Positions 42,587-55,800 of a DNA stretch of 64,000 nt are shown in pieces. This DNA comes from Scolanthus callimorphus. Lineage: Eukaryota; Cnidaria; Anthozoa; Actiniaria; Edwardsiidae. Position numbers and translations under genes: made by a program. The notes under the pieces were generated by a model. It was not told where the DNA came from, searched no databases, and saw only the letters and a list, made by a program, of their open reading frames with translations. Within the stretch, counting starts at the first letter, position 1. Each line of letters starts with the position of its first letter. The stretch spans positions 11,960,953 through 12,024,952 of the forward strand of contig CM066913.1 of assembly GCA_033964015.1 (NCBI GenBank), written 5' to 3'.

Positions 42587-43894
42587 TATATATCCACTTT
42601 GTTTCACTCACAATAGAAGCCCTTCCTCGCTCTTTGTCAAAACAAGTCTTTGTCGATGAAACCAAAGCAGATTTTGTCAGCAGTTACTGAGCCATTGCTT
42701 CGCCCGGCAGGTACATACGGTACAATGAAAATCGCTGTGTTTTAAACATCTGACAAAATCGTATCTCTCTTGTCCAATCACAATGCTGCTGATAAGCCAT
42801 TATGACTACGTGCGGAGCTCCGATATAAATGCAAATGATAATTCTCTGATATAACTTGAATGTTCCCTTGATCTGTTATTCGTACAAACGTCCAAAGATA
42901 TAAGAGGTCTTTTTAGAGCCACGATTTATAATATTACAACAGAAGTTTAATGTAGTCAAAGGCGATTTAGAGAATTATACGGATAAGTTCCGCCGCTGAC
43001 TCAACTATTAACTTCAGCTGTTCCGTGTATTTTCTGCTATATTTATAAGTATTATCTTAGGGTTAAGAAAGGTCAGTGAAGTGTAAAACGAAAACTGTAT
43101 TTTGCCTTGTTTTTTCGTCGAGATTTGCCAACTCCGATATTATTCACTTCTCTCACAATGTGTCTGGTGTGTTCACTGCTCTCGCAGATTAACTGTGTCA
43201 ATGTCGAGTCAATGCGCAGCAGAGGAAACATTAGATACTAACGAGGAGTTACTTTATACACTGAAAGGCAGTTTGAATCGCTCGCGAACATATCGAGGTC
43301 TAGGCGCAGCTTAAATCTACTGCTCGCTGAGTTCTGTTGTCGTTTGAGATGTTTCATTTATAGCGCAGACTTTTGACCTCAATTCTGTTTTAACCCAACA
43401 AATGACAAGTGCTTCTTTTCTGCGAAGAGTTGTTGAAATCACAATTTTTCTGTTTTCATCTCATGCATAAGAGGATTGTAATCCGAAGTATTAAGTATTT
43501 TGTTAAGTCTTAAAAAAATGCCAGTAGGCTTGATATATTAACACTCGAACTTAAAGCGTGGGTTGTAGGTTCGATATATTGTTCGCTGTGTTGAGTTGTA
43601 CATGCCAGGCCAAAGAATCCAGAAACACGAAAGACTTGAGTGCGCAGTAGATGTCAGAGATTATGTTGGAGTGCACCTACTTGTATACAGTCCTGTTCCT
43701 CTTTTAGAAAACTATCCCTTTTGGATCCATCTTTGTATAGAATAAACAGTAATTTTTTGTTCTCTCCTACTATTGCTAAAGTCGCGCAAATCTACTAGGT
43801 TGCCACGGCCTAATTCCTCTTCTTCTTTTTTACGGGGAAATAACGGAAACAGTCCATTGAAAGGATTTCGAATTTCGTGATCATTCAAAAAACA
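42587..43894. other. upstream region of the RING-NHL gene
   Basis: No convincing gene. A forward ATG at 43201 opens a 37-codon frame (MSSQCAAEETLDTNEELLYT), but it lacks a recognisable domain or a good splice donor. The part nearest 42587 probably holds the promoter; no specific element is recognised. Confidence 0.4.
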
Positions 43895-44225
43895 CAAAAA
43901 CAAAAAACCGGACCATACTTCCAGACATAGCTGAAGCGTCGTATGGCGTCCATTTACGGTGCTTACGACACGCCAGAGATTTCGGCCCCGGCAGGCGCTA
44001 TCCACAGTGTGTTAATTGTTCAGTAGCGACTCAGGGACTCGGTCCACTAGGGACCTAGGTGACGGAACGCCCGGCCACCAGACCCTGTATGGACGCCCCT
44101 TGTGTGAGTAGTGAACAATCAACGAGACATATACAACACGTCGCATATTTATAGGCTGAAAAGCCCTTAAAGCAATCCATGTGGGACACTCGTTTTACTT
44201 CTGACTCTGGTTTCATCGAAACTCA
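43895..44225 (+). repeat. dispersed repeat family, copy 3
   Basis: Matches 12200-12480 through 'gaccatacttccagacat', 'cgccagagatttcggcc', 'agcgactcagggactc', 'cgcccggccaccagaccc', 'acgccccttgtgtgagtag' and 'atccatgtgggacac'. Orientation is the same as copy 2 and opposite to copy 1. Confidence 0.75.
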
Positions 44226-46478
44226 TATAGCAGTTTCTGAAGATGTTCATTCGACAAAGCTGGTAACTAAAAAATATTTTATTTGCAAGACGTAATCCAT
44301 GAAACGCAATCATTTAGAATCTTTATTGGATCTTTGCGCATGCGCATCAGTTAAATATTAGCTCGTCATTAATATTAGCTCGATGATTCAAGCTTCTAAG
44401 GATCGTTATCGAACACGATTCAAACAAGGGCTTCTGTCGTCTCAGCTACTTTGCCAAGCCACCCCCTTGGGTTTCTGGGGTGCTTACCATTGGTCAAGGA
44501 AAACCGGTTGGTTTGATCAGCGTCCAATGGTACAAAACATTCCGGTTGGGATGAAATACCGAGTGGAATTGCGCTTACCATTCGCTTATTCGCATTTCGG
44601 TTCGGATCGGCTACCTTATTTGGTCATAAAACCGGTTGGAGTGCCAATGGTACAAACCATTCCGATCGGTTCGTTCCAACTGGAACGGTGAGAGAACCTC
44701 TGAAGCTGAACCTCTCGTACCAACCGGAATGACCGAAACATCGACTGTACCATTGGAATCCCAACCGAAATTACCGGTTTTTCGTGACCAATGGTTAGCA
44801 CCCCTGTACTCTTGTTGGCCATGTGGTGCAAACTGAATTGAGCTGAATTGTTCATGGTACTCGGATTAGAACCATTACATCCATGAATCGTTCGAAAGAC
44901 AACTGGATATGCAAGGCGAGAGTGCTAGTGGTGGTTATACAGCCGATAAGTAATATTTATGGGTAATGCTGCATCGAGAGACACACACCGAGTCGCAATA
45001 CTAGCTCTGTGAACTTGACAAATTAATTTCTCGCATTCACCATGTTAGACGAGTTCAACATTAAGCTGGGTATCCACACAATATTAAACACTACAATATC
45101 TTCAACGGTTTTATTTCTCAGTATATTTTATTTCATTTTTTACATTACGTTCTTCTTTCGGAAGAGACAAACCTTAATCATTAATAGTATTTATTATTTA
45201 TAGTGCGCAAGTTAACATCCTAATGATCAAATGCGCATAAGGTTAAGAGTTCAATTTTCGAATTTTGCTAAAGAGTAACGAGTGCCACGCACTCAAAACA
45301 TGTAATACTCAAGACCATGTTCAAGTTGAGGAATTCGCACGGGCACATAACGGAGCTGTTCCTCAAAAAAGCTGTTCCTCACCCCCTTTCGCTGCTGGCT
45401 GGCAAATATTTATCGCGATCTCTTGCTGGCTGGCAAAAAATCATCGCCTCCAGTTCCTGGCAAAAATTTTAACTTCTCGCCTTTGCTGGGAAACAAGTTG
45501 CTCATGGATGTTGAAAAACTAACTTTTTTCCTTCACGTCTGCTTGAAAATAAAATTTTATTGCACATTTCGCGCATTTTCTTACTGTTTTTGCTTGCAAA
45601 ACTGCAAAATCGCTTGAAAGCCCACAGGGAACCCGTTTCATCACAGGAATACCGCTGGACGGTTGTCTGATTACAAGGGGCGCATTCTGGCGCCAAAATA
45701 AAACCGTTCAACTTCAAAGGGAAGCTCTAAGCTCGCTGAAAGTAAGTTTGCGTAAAGACATTTATTGAGAGCTTCCTGTGTTTATTTGCCTTTAGCATAG
45801 CCATGATGATTTGATTCAATTTCCCCACAGCTTTTGACCTATTTTAGGTAATTTTAGCGGCATAGGAAACTACTGAATTCCCTGAATAATTTCAAACCGA
45901 GGGAGAGATTTGAGAGGGAACCAAGCAGCTTTCGGTGAAACGGAAGGTTGGCTCTAATACAATATCGAGTGATGGCTTTCAGGTATGATACCATGGGCCC
46001 CTTAAAAGGGCCTTAGAGAAAGTTACAGACGCATGAGTGAGAATAATCGTTAACTTAATAGACAAGTCTTCAGGTAAGATTACAGTACTTCCTACTAGTA
46101 ACTCGTACCTTTCTCCTTCACATTTAATTAATTTTATCAATTAATGTCAATGAAGATGCTAGTGGGCTGTTGACAATGCAATGGGTGGAGAGTGGCAACA
46201 TTAAAATTGTAAATTAGTGGTGATTTTGGCCTAACTTGAAAACTAAAAATGTTAGTGGGCCCTGTGGGTAGGCCTGAGCAACTTGCAGTGAAGAAGACAT
46301 AGAGGATATTACATGGCCGCGCGGAGATACGAATTTTATCTTCGAGTGTTGAAAATTTATTTTTGTTGTTAAATTTTTAACACGAGAAGATAAAATTCGT
46401 ATCTCCAAACGGTCATGTAATGTTCTGTTTATTATACAAACATCAATGAAATACCAAATTCAAATTTTATTTGAGTTA
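44226..46478. other. gene-free interval with repeats
   Basis: No gene is seen. It contains a foldback at 44474-44814, a 'ctggctggcaaa'-rich stretch at 45370-45500 that resembles 52570-52740, and an inverted pair around 46320-46420 ('gcgcggagatacgaattttatctt' against 'aagataaaattcgtatctcc'). Confidence 0.5.
44474..44814. mobile_element. foldback MITE (GGGGTGCTWACCATTGGTCA ends)
   Basis: The left end 'ggggtgcttaccattggtca' and right end 'tgaccaatggttagcacccc' are inverse. Inner blocks 'aaaaccggttgg' and 'ccaaccgaaattaccggttttt' also pair. It is non-coding, about 340 bp; the target duplication is unclear. Confidence 0.75.
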
Positions 46479-47105
46479 TGCACCAGTCAATTGACAACCC
46501 CGCACCCCCCCATTCGCGCATTAGCGGGGCATTCACCTTTTGGGCAAGTGAAAGGCAGTGCGCGCCTCGGTTTGCGGGGACAATCTGAGAGGTGAATGCA
46601 CCGTCCCCAGAGTAACAATTAAGAGTGAATGCGCTCCTTGCTCAACAAATTTTTACTCACTGAAAAGAGTCACGTCAATGGTGCCCAGTTTTCAATGCAG
46701 CCGCAGCCGATCGCAAAGCGCAATAAAACTATATTTTTCTACTTGCGTGTACTTTGGCTAGTGTAGATTAAAATTCAATATGTGTAATTCAAGTAACAAA
46801 AATCTGTATTTATCGTGTCTTTTGTGAAGTAAGGGGCTATTCATATGGAGATGAGACAGCCCGGAAAGCAGGCTGGTTTCTGTTGTGTTGTGTCCCGGGG
46901 AAGAGATTGACTCCCCGCTCGATGTACTGTGTGGAAGTCGTGAAAGAAAGCGCATCTCCCGACCAACGGGGCAGTAATGTAGTGTGAATTATGTACGGGG
47001 CAGTAATGTAGTGTGAATTATGTACGAAAGGCCCGCTTGTACCCCGCTAATGTGCGAATGGGGGGGGGGGGGGGGGGGGTGCGGGGCTGTCAATTGGCTG
47101 GTGCA
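46479..47105. mobile_element. intact 627 bp Harbinger-like MITE
   Basis: Ends TGCACCAGTCAATTGAC and GTCAATTGGCTGGTGCA, each next to a C or G tract and then CATTCGC[GA]CATTAGCGGGG or its inverse. TTA lies on both sides (46476-46478, 47106-47108). The body matches 6245-6797 in inverse orientation. A local 'gggcagtaatgtagtgtgaattatgtac' duplication is present at about 46971-47025. Confidence 0.85.
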
Positions 47106-47108
47106 TTA

Positions 47109-49139
47109 AGCTTAAATATTGAGCATTCAGCAAAGACGAGTGTGATATTTTCACATGTGAAAATAACATGATATTTTCACGTGTGAAGATATCAAGTTTT
47201 CGTGCTAAGATCACCTGGTATTTCATTGGTGTTTATATAATAAATACAATTAGTTATAGTCTCCAGGGGCAGTGGCTATGCAGCCTATAGGCCTGCAGGC
47301 ACTGGACTGCAAATTGTGGGTGTGACTTTGGTACAAGTACTGTACTACATTCATGAGCTGTTCTGTAGATTTGCAAAATCCTGCGTATGCCGAGGCAGAC
47401 TGCAACTTTTTAAAATCCTGTGTACGCCCCTGTGGGGCATATCGATAAATTTCCTAAGGGAAGGGCACATCTGTTTAAGTGGGAGAGAGGGTATTTTTAA
47501 TGTCCTCCAAAGAGGAAGAAGAGCACCACATCCATGGGACAGGTGGTTGATGGCATTTTCTTGGGGAAATGTCTTACATGGGTCACTGGTCTGTGTTCTC
47601 CTTGTATTTCCTTATTGTTTGTATTATAAGTGTTTTTGTTTCCTTTGTTTAAAAAGTAGTCCAATAAATCTCGTAAAATTAATAGAATAAAAATTTTTGT
47701 CTAAATAAATACAAGCATTTATTAACCTCCATTAGTTTCAGTTAAATATGAGAATCAAACCTCCAGTTAAGTTGGAAAACTCCAAGCAGAAAGTTACCCC
47801 TGTGTTGAGGGTATGGTGGATTTTTCTACAATCGTATAAACACCCATAACAATGGAAAATGGAATAACATATTCTTAGAATTTAGCAATTTCTAAAAACA
47901 TCATTTGTCACTATTCTCTGTTCTTTATTGTCTTCCTGGAATTTATGTTTGCCAACCCTGTAATTTTGCAAGTTGGGATGGCTCACCATAAAATTATATG
48001 CCATGTCCATTACACCTGCTGTCATGCAAGTTACAAGTCGAAGGGCATGACATTAATTTTTTAGGAGGTAGTCACCCCAGGTAACTAAGTCTGAAAAGTG
48101 TCACCTGAACATCAATTTCAGTTGCCTGAACAACAGTAAGCATCTCAATAGCCTTGCATTTGTTGTCTGCTGTAAATTACAAAATATGCCACAGCATGGT
48201 TGCCTAGATAGGACAAAGTTAAAAATTTCTAGTCACCTGAGCCAAAATCTAGTTGCATTGATGACCAGCTGGTTGCTGTTAGCTTGAGAGTGGGGGTTCT
48301 ATATATTTGATATAATTCTAATAGATGGAAAATTAGTGATCATTGCAGTTGAAAAGCAATCTAAGTGATGCTATAATTAAGAAGACCTGAAGAAAAAAAG
48401 AAGGTTCAGGCTTCCAAAGGGAATCAACCCATGGCCTCCATGATATTTGTGATTCTCTGCCAACTGAGCTAGAGGCAAAAACTGTCAGGAAAGGTCAAAT
48501 TTTGTGTTCAGAACCCCTGAAGGGTCAATATAATTTCAAGTGTTAAGTAAGAATTTTGTTTCAAAATATGGGCAATTTCATTGACTTTTAGACATAAAAA
48601 GTGACATGACTATGCTAGAAAATGTTTTATGAGGATTTTTGTCACTTTAGAAACGTGTGGAATAATACACAGGTATGATTTTTAAATAAATTGTATATGG
48701 GAATCTAGCATAAAAAAGGTGATTCTCCTTCCTTTGTTTTTCTTTATTCTGATTGGTCTGGAGACCTTTGCTCACCAAACTTTCACCAGCAAGGAGAAAA
48801 TCTACAATTTATTGTTTCACCTTTATTATTTTACTAATCATGATTAGTGCTATATCATTTTCTCTTGGTGCTTAAAAGATAGGACAAATTCTATGTGGGG
48901 AACCCTCAATGCTGTAGACCAATGGAATTTGCTTATCCTTCTTGCATGAATGATTACTTAATAATTCATTCTATCATTATTGCACTGATATCCAAATGAA
49001 AGTGGAATAACTTCTTGCTGTTGTTTCAAACAAAGCTTAAACAGTGCAATTTAAGGGTTTAGGTACCATTCTGTAGAATGGGGAAAGATATCAGGTGGCT
49101 ATAACAATGAAAAAACAATTAAAAATGCATTTTTAGCTT
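47109..49139. other. AT-rich gene-free interval
   Basis: No gene is seen except the tRNA-like sequence at 48403-48476. Open frames are short and without domains. Confidence 0.5.
48403..48476 (-). tRNA. tRNA-like sequence, probable pseudogene or SINE head
   Basis: On the minus strand GCCTCTAGCTCAGTTGGCAGAG is a near-perfect tRNA 5' part with a box A, and GGGTTGATTCCC is a box B-like T arm at proper spacing. The acceptor stem pairs poorly and the anticodon arm is not clean. It is more likely a tRNA-derived repeat or pseudogene than a working tRNA. Confidence 0.4.
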
Positions 49140-49189
49140 CCATCAAAAGTTTGTTTGTTTTCCATAGTTTTTTTATGATACAAAATGTT

Positions 49190-52100
49190 CTTGTAACCCA
49201 AATGTAGGTTTGTGATTGTGTGCAGTGTGCGTGCTCTTTTCAAACTGATAGTTGGGATGTGATAGCACTTACAAAATGCTCTTGTAGCCCGCGTGTAGGT
49301 TTGTGATTGCGCGTAGTGTGTGCTCTTTGCAAACTGATAGTTGGGATGTGACAACACTTACAAACTGCTCTTGTAGCCCGCGTGTAGGTTTGTGATTGCA
49401 TTCAATGTGTGCTCTTTGCAAACTGATAGTTGGGATGTGACAGCACTTACCAAATGCTCTTGTAGCCTGCGTGTAGGTTTGTCATTGCATGCGTGCTCTT
49501 TGCAAACTGATAGTTGGGATGTGACAGCACTTACCAAATGCTCTTGTAGCCCGCGTGTAGGTTTGTCATTGCATGTGTGCTCTTTGCAAACTGATAGTTG
49601 GGATGTGACAGCACTTACAAAATGCTCTTGTAGCCCGCGTGTAGGTTTGTCATTGCGCGCAGTGTGTGCTCTTTGCAAACTGATAGTTGGGATGTGACAG
49701 CACTTACCAAATGCTCTTGTAGCCCGCGTGTAGGTTTGTGATTGCATGCGTGCTCTTTGCAAACTGATAGTTGGAATGTGACAGCACTTACCAAATGCTC
49801 TTGTAGCCCGCGTGTAGGTTGTCATTGCATGCGTGCTCTTTGCAAACTGATAGTTGGGATGTGACAGCACTTACAAAATGCTCTTGTAGCCCGCGTGTAC
49901 GTTTGTCATTGCGCGCAGTGTGTGCTCTTTGCAAACTGATAGTTGGGATGTGACAGCACTTACCAAATGCTCTTGTAGCCCGCGTGTAGGTTTGTGATTG
50001 CATGCGTGCTCTTTGCAAACTGATAGTTGGGATGTGACAGCACTTACCAAATGCTCTTGTAGCCCGCGTGTAGGTTTGTCATTGCATGCGTGCTCTTTGC
50101 AAACTGATAGTTGGGATGTGACAGCACTTACAAAATGCTCTTGTAGCCCGCGTGTAGGTTTGTCATTGCGCGCAGTGTGTGCTCTTTGCAAACTGATAGT
50201 TGGGATGTGACAGCACTTACCAAATGCTCTTGTAGCCCGCGTGTAGGTTTGTGATTGCATGCGTGCTCTTTGCAAACTGATAGTTGGGATGTGACAGCAC
50301 TTACAAAATGCTCTTGTAGCCCGCGTGTAGGTTTGTCATTGCATGCGTGCTCTTTGCAAACTGATAGTTGGGATGTGACAGCACTTACAAAATGCTCTTG
50401 TAGCCCGCGTGTACGTTTGTCATTGCGCGCAGTGTGTGCTCTTTGCAAACTGATAGTTGGGATGTGACAGCACTTACCAAATGCTCTTGTAGCCCGCGTG
50501 TAGGTTTGTGATTGCATGCGTGCTCTTTGCAAACTGATAGTTGGGATGTGACAGCACTTACCAAATGCTCTTGTAGCCCGCGTGTAGGTTTGTCATTGCA
50601 TGCGTGCTCTTTGCAAACTGATAGTTGGGATGTGACAGCACTTACAAAATGCTCTTGTAGCCCGCGTGTAGGTTTGTCATTGCGCGCAGTGTGTGCTCTT
50701 TGCAAACTGATAGTTGGGATGTGACAGCACTTACCAAATGCTCTTGTAGCCCGCGTGTAGGTTTGTGATTGCATGCGTGCTCTTTGCAAACTAATAGTTG
50801 GGATGTGACAGCACTTACCAAATGCTCTTGTAGCCCGCGTGTAGGTTTGTCATTGCATGCGTGCTCTTTGCAAACTGATAGTTGGGATGTGACAGCACTT
50901 ACAAAATGCTCTTGTAGCCCGCGTGTGAGTTTGTCATTGCGCGCAGTGTGTGCTCTTTGCAAACTGATAGTTGGGATGTGACAGCACTTACCAAATGCTC
51001 TTGTAGCCCGCGTGTAGGTTTGTGATTGCGCGTAGTGTGCTCTTTGCAAGCTGATAGTTGGGATGTGACAGCTTTTACCAAATGCTCTTATAGCCCGCGT
51101 GTAGGTTTGTGATTGCGCGTAGTGTGTGCTCTTTGCAAACTGATAGTTGGGATGTGACAGCACTTACCAAATGCTCTTGTAGCCCGCGTGTAGGTTTGTG
51201 ATTGCGCGTAGTGTGTGCTCTTTGCAAACTGATAGTTGGGATGTGACAGCACTTACCAAATGCTCTTGTAGCCCGCGTGTAGGTTTGTGATTGCGCGTAG
51301 TGTGCTCTTTTCAAACTGATAGTTGGGATGTGACAGCACTTACCAAATGCTCTTGTAGCCCGCGTGTAGGTTTGTGATTGCGCGTAGTGTGTGCTCTTTG
51401 CAAACTGATAGTTGGGATGTGACAGCTTTTACCAAATGCTCTTGTAGCCCGCGTGTAGGTTTGTGATTGCGCGTACAATGTGTGCTCTTTGCAAACTGAT
51501 AGTTGGGATGTGACAGCTTTTACCAAATGCTCTTGTAGCCCGCGTGTAGGTTTGTGATTGCGCGTACAATGTGTGCTCTTTGCAAACTGATAGTTGGGAT
51601 GTGACAGCACTTACCAAATGCTCTTGTAGCCCGCGTGTAGGTTTGTGATTGCGCGTACAATGTGTGCTCTTTGCAAACTGATAGTTGGGATGTGACAGCT
51701 TTTACCAAATGCTCTTGTAGCCCGCGTGTAGGTTTGTGATTGCGCGTACAATGTGTGCTCTTTGCAAACTGATAGTTGGGATGTGACAGCACTTACCAAA
51801 TGCTCTTGTAGCCCGCGTGTAGGTTTGTGATTGCGCGTAGTGTGCTCTTTTCAAGCTGATAGTTGGGATGTGACAGCTTTTACCAAATGCTCTTGTAGCC
51901 CGCGTGTAGGTTTGTGATTGCGCGTAGTGTGTGCTCTTTGCAAACTGATAGTTGGGATGTGACAGCTTTTACCAAATGCTCTTGTAGCCCGCGTGTAGGT
52001 TTGTGATTGCACGTAGTGTGCTCTTTGCAAACTGATAGTTGGGATGTGACAGCACTTACTAAATGCTCTTGTAGCCCGCGTGTAGGTTTGTGATTGCGAT

Positions 52101-52512
52101 TTCAATGTGTGCTCTTTGCAAGCTGATAGTTGGGATGTGACAGCTTTTACCAAATGCTCTTGTAGCCCGCGTGTAGGTTTGTGATTGCGCGTACAATGTG
52201 TGCTCTTTGCAAACTGATAGTTGGGATGTGACAGCACTTACTAAATGCTCTTGTAGCCCGCGTGTAGGTTTGTGATTGCGCTTTCAATGTGTGCTCTTTG
52301 CAAGCTGATAGTTGGGATGTGACAGCTTTTACCAAATGCTCTTGTAGCCCGCGTGTAGGTTTGTGATTGCGCGTACAATGGGTGCTCTTTGCAAGCTGAT
52401 AGTTGGGATGTGACAGCACTTAAAAAATGCTCTTGTAGCCCGTGTGTAGGTTTGTGATTGCATTCATTGTGTGCTCTTTGCAAACTGATAGTTGGGATGT
52501 GACAGCTCTTAA
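49190..52512. repeat. satellite array, about 38 monomers of 82-98 bp, mostly 84-92
   Basis: Each monomer contains 'tgctctttgcaaactgatag', 'ttgggatgtgacagc', 'caaatgctcttgtagcccgc' and 'gtgtaggtttgt'. Monomers differ mainly in a linker. In 49730-50990 three linker types (gtgattgcatgcg, gtcattgcatgcg, gtcattgcgcgcag) alternate strictly to make a 257 bp trimer repeated five times. In 51420-51800 a dimer of about 182 bp recurs, and variants with 'agcttttacc' replace 'agcacttacc'. Minus-strand reading frames stay open (for example SAVTSQLSVCKEH), but this follows from the repeat and is not evidence of a gene. Confidence 0.95.
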
Positions 52513-52871
52513 AAAATACACTTAGTGCTCGTTTTTAAGGATACTCGATTTTTATACTATTTCGGGCTTCCTGTGGTAATGTTACTCTCCTGGCTGGGAA
52601 ATATTCTTAAATTTTCGTGCTGGCTGGGAAACATTTTTAACACCCAGCTCCTGGCTGGCAAAAGTTTTGATCAGGCAGCTGCTGGCAGGAAAAAATTGAG
52701 ACCCTCTCCTGGCAAAAAGGAACAGCTAAATTTTTGCCAGCAACTTTTAAAACATATATTTATATGCTCTACGCGCGTAGAAATGTCCAAATACGCCATT
52801 TAAACGCATTTTAACCAGGGGGGCTCGTTGTGTGCCCGTGAATTCGTGAAATGAAATGTTCGGCCTAACCC
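52513..52871. other. flank between satellite and gene A, with 'ctggctggcaaa' repeats
   Basis: Contains several 'ctggctgggaaa/ctggcaaaa' blocks (52570-52740) like those at 45370-45500, so the satellite is bracketed by related sequence about 7 kb apart. No gene is seen; the end nearest 52872 may be 3' UTR of gene A. Confidence 0.5.
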
Positions 52872-55800
52872 TTACCCATGTAGACGAACTGTACTACAAA
52901 CTCGTCGGCTTGCCACGCCCTCTACCGCCTGGTCTGACAGGACTTTTGCTTGGTCTACTCGGTTTAGGGCGTGGTCCTGGGCCGTAGCAGTTCTTGACGC
53001 CGTAGATTTTTCCGTTCCGAGTATCACTGCTATCTTGGTCTCTCGGCGGATCATGGAAATGATCTCTGCGCCCGCCCTCTGGACAGCGGCCTCATGGTTC
53101 TTTTGATCTACTGACAGTCTGATCATGTCGATCAGCATATCTAGAGAACAAACGAGAGAATGGGATACAAAACGAACTCCTGCGACACTTGACAGGGTAC
53201 TAGGTAAGGCAGACTCGGGATGCCAAAGTTGGGCACTAAAACGTTTTATTAAAATACGTATTGTGTATACTAAAATCACTTTGGCTGTTTTTGTAGGTGT
53301 AGGTGACCTTTAATTACAGGGAAGCTATGTAAAAACGTGAAGAATAATACTTCTGCTATCCGTTAGCTCTATAATAATAATTCCTCGACTCCGAATGCGC
53401 TCAGTTTTTCAGTTTTTCTAGTTAAAAGCAAGCTTCACTGGTCACTTGACATTTTTGGGGTCTCAAACTTAACGCTTTTCGCCACTAATAGGTTATAACT
53501 TATAGCTTACTAGTAGTTCAACAAATCAGAAAGCAGCATTGATGATAGATCACTGGGATTTGACTAGTACTCATACAGTATGGTCTGGACGAGCGTGTAC
53601 ACTTGGGCGCGGTACCAAACCTTTCTTTGACAGCTGTATATAGTTTTATCGATCAATCGCTTAACAGCAGCAAATCACTAACCTTGGTAGACATTCATGC
53701 GGACCCGAGAAACAAGCTGGACGTGTTTGACGAACTCTATGAACTATGGTGTAAGGAACAATGAATTAGTACTTTATCAGTCTCATGTGAGTGAAAAGTA
53801 ATCAGCCTTTAGTGTACCACAGTACTTGTAACATCCCCCCTTACTATCACGAGTAAAACGTTACTTGTGTATCCAAGTGGTTTTACCGTGCGTTGCGCCA
53901 CACGTTCCCTAGTGTGGCACGTGCAACAAAACACGTGCACGTGAAGCTTACGAGTTTTAACACCTGGTTTTTGACGAGAAACTATGAAATACGTTTAACT
54001 ATATAGCCTGGGGTATATAGCCAGTTACTCGATCGTGTACTTACCGATTTGCCTAGTCTCGCACCCATTGCAACAAAAGGCCCTACAAGAGAGACAACCG
54101 TGTCAATTGTGTGTATAGTGCGGCAAGGGAATACAGGGGCGTAGCCAGCACTTATGAGAGGGGGGGTTCCAAAATTCAAAAAAACAAAAACTCCACATAG
54201 ATCTCGGGGAAAAACTAGCGTTTGAAGAAATTTGCTACATTTTATTGGAGCTTTTACTTGTTTTCTATTAAATATTTACAATTTTAGTAGTAAGTCGGTC
54301 CAGAACAGAGGCGAGGGGGGGTTCCGCTGCGGGAGAGGGGGGGTTCCGGAACCCCTGGAACCCCCCCCCCCCCCTGGCTACGCCCCTGGAATACGGCTTG
54401 CCTCTGTACATAATCTTCACAACTTGAACGTAAAGCGCAACTAAAAGTTAATGGAAATGTGTATAATCGTGAGCCTCCTAGAAACCTAGGCCTCCCGTCC
54501 CAAGACAGTAAAATCATCCCGGTTGCAGATTGGATCTTTACTAAGACCCCGTCCACCTACACAGTTTTCAAACAAAAACGAATATTTTTTGCTCCGTTTT
54601 CAAAATGATTTGCGTCCACACTTATCGTTTTCGCCCGTCCTCACTACAACGCATATCCGTACGAAAACGCTCTTATGCATTCAGTGCGCATGTTCAATTA
54701 AGCTCAACGCATGCGCATTTCGATCTGTCGGCCCGCGAAATTGGTCGGGTTTGATGTGGCGACGTCATCGTTTTCAGATAGCATCGTTTTCACCCGTCTA
54801 CACTACAAAACAGCTTTTCAAACAACTCCGTTTTCAAATCGCTCCACTCTGGAGAGCGTTTTCGGATTGATCCGTTTTCGATGATCGTTTTCGGCGTTGT
54901 AGTGTGAACGATAGCCGTATCCGGAGCAAAAAGTCATCCGTTTTCGTTTGAAAACGGTGTAGTGTGGACGGGGTCTAATTCTGGTCTAATTCTGCTTCCT
55001 ACACGGCCCGCGGAGCACTCGTTTTGAGAGAGGGCGCGCTTGTATCACATAAGCGGTGGCCTGAAAATATAGTAACATGTATCGACAAGTGCGGGGGCTT
55101 CAGCCGCTCCTCTCCGCGGGCTGTTATTGTTGTCTTGTGCTTCCCTAAATCGTTTATCGGTGCGCAACTGTTTTATGCAGGTGATCACGTGACTTACCAT
55201 CAGCTAATCCATCACTCACGCGAAATTGGTTAAAGAACTTGAGGAAGAGTGTGGCGAAGTCCATCCTGCCTGTTGCAAAGCGTTTGGTAATGTCCATGTC
55301 TGGTAGTTGACCGACGGGATCAAACAGACCTGAAAATGGAAAATATTCCACGTTCCGCTAACTGATAAATAAGACTGACAACAATTACCGAAATTGAATC
55401 TCACCCATATGGCTTGCCTGCATGACGAACATGGCAAACCTCCGGTGCAGGGCGATGAAGTATTCGCCAACCACGTGCTTGGCCATGTAGATGTCATTCT
55501 TGACAACCTCACCGGTTACGCGCATCATCATGTCTACGAAATAACAGATTGTCTTTTAGAAAGTATGAGGCAAAAGACCTATCCAAAACAGAGTCTTGGC
55601 TAGTGAATAACAAAGTGACGGGATATTATGGCACCATGACAATCTCACCCTTGTGATCTTTGATCATCAAGTGCGCGATTTCCATTAGAGGTTTGAAGAG
55701 TTCGTCAACCTGAAGGAGAATAGACGATGAGCATTTCAGTGAGATTGTTATAAGATTTCCTGCCAGGGATTTGAGCTTTGGAAATCAAGCTACAAGGTTA

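Noticed and set aside
43201..43314. Small plus-strand frame MSSQCAAEETLDTNEELLYT divergent from the RING-NHL gene
   Set aside because: No domain, no clear donor and no homology recognised; could be chance.
49358..51163. Many overlapping open frames up to 173 codons on both strands
   Set aside because: They are readings of the satellite monomer in different frames; the periodicity explains them completely.
49190..52512. CRISPR-like array
   Set aside because: Monomers are contiguous with variable linkers, not constant repeats with unique spacers, and the genome is eukaryotic.
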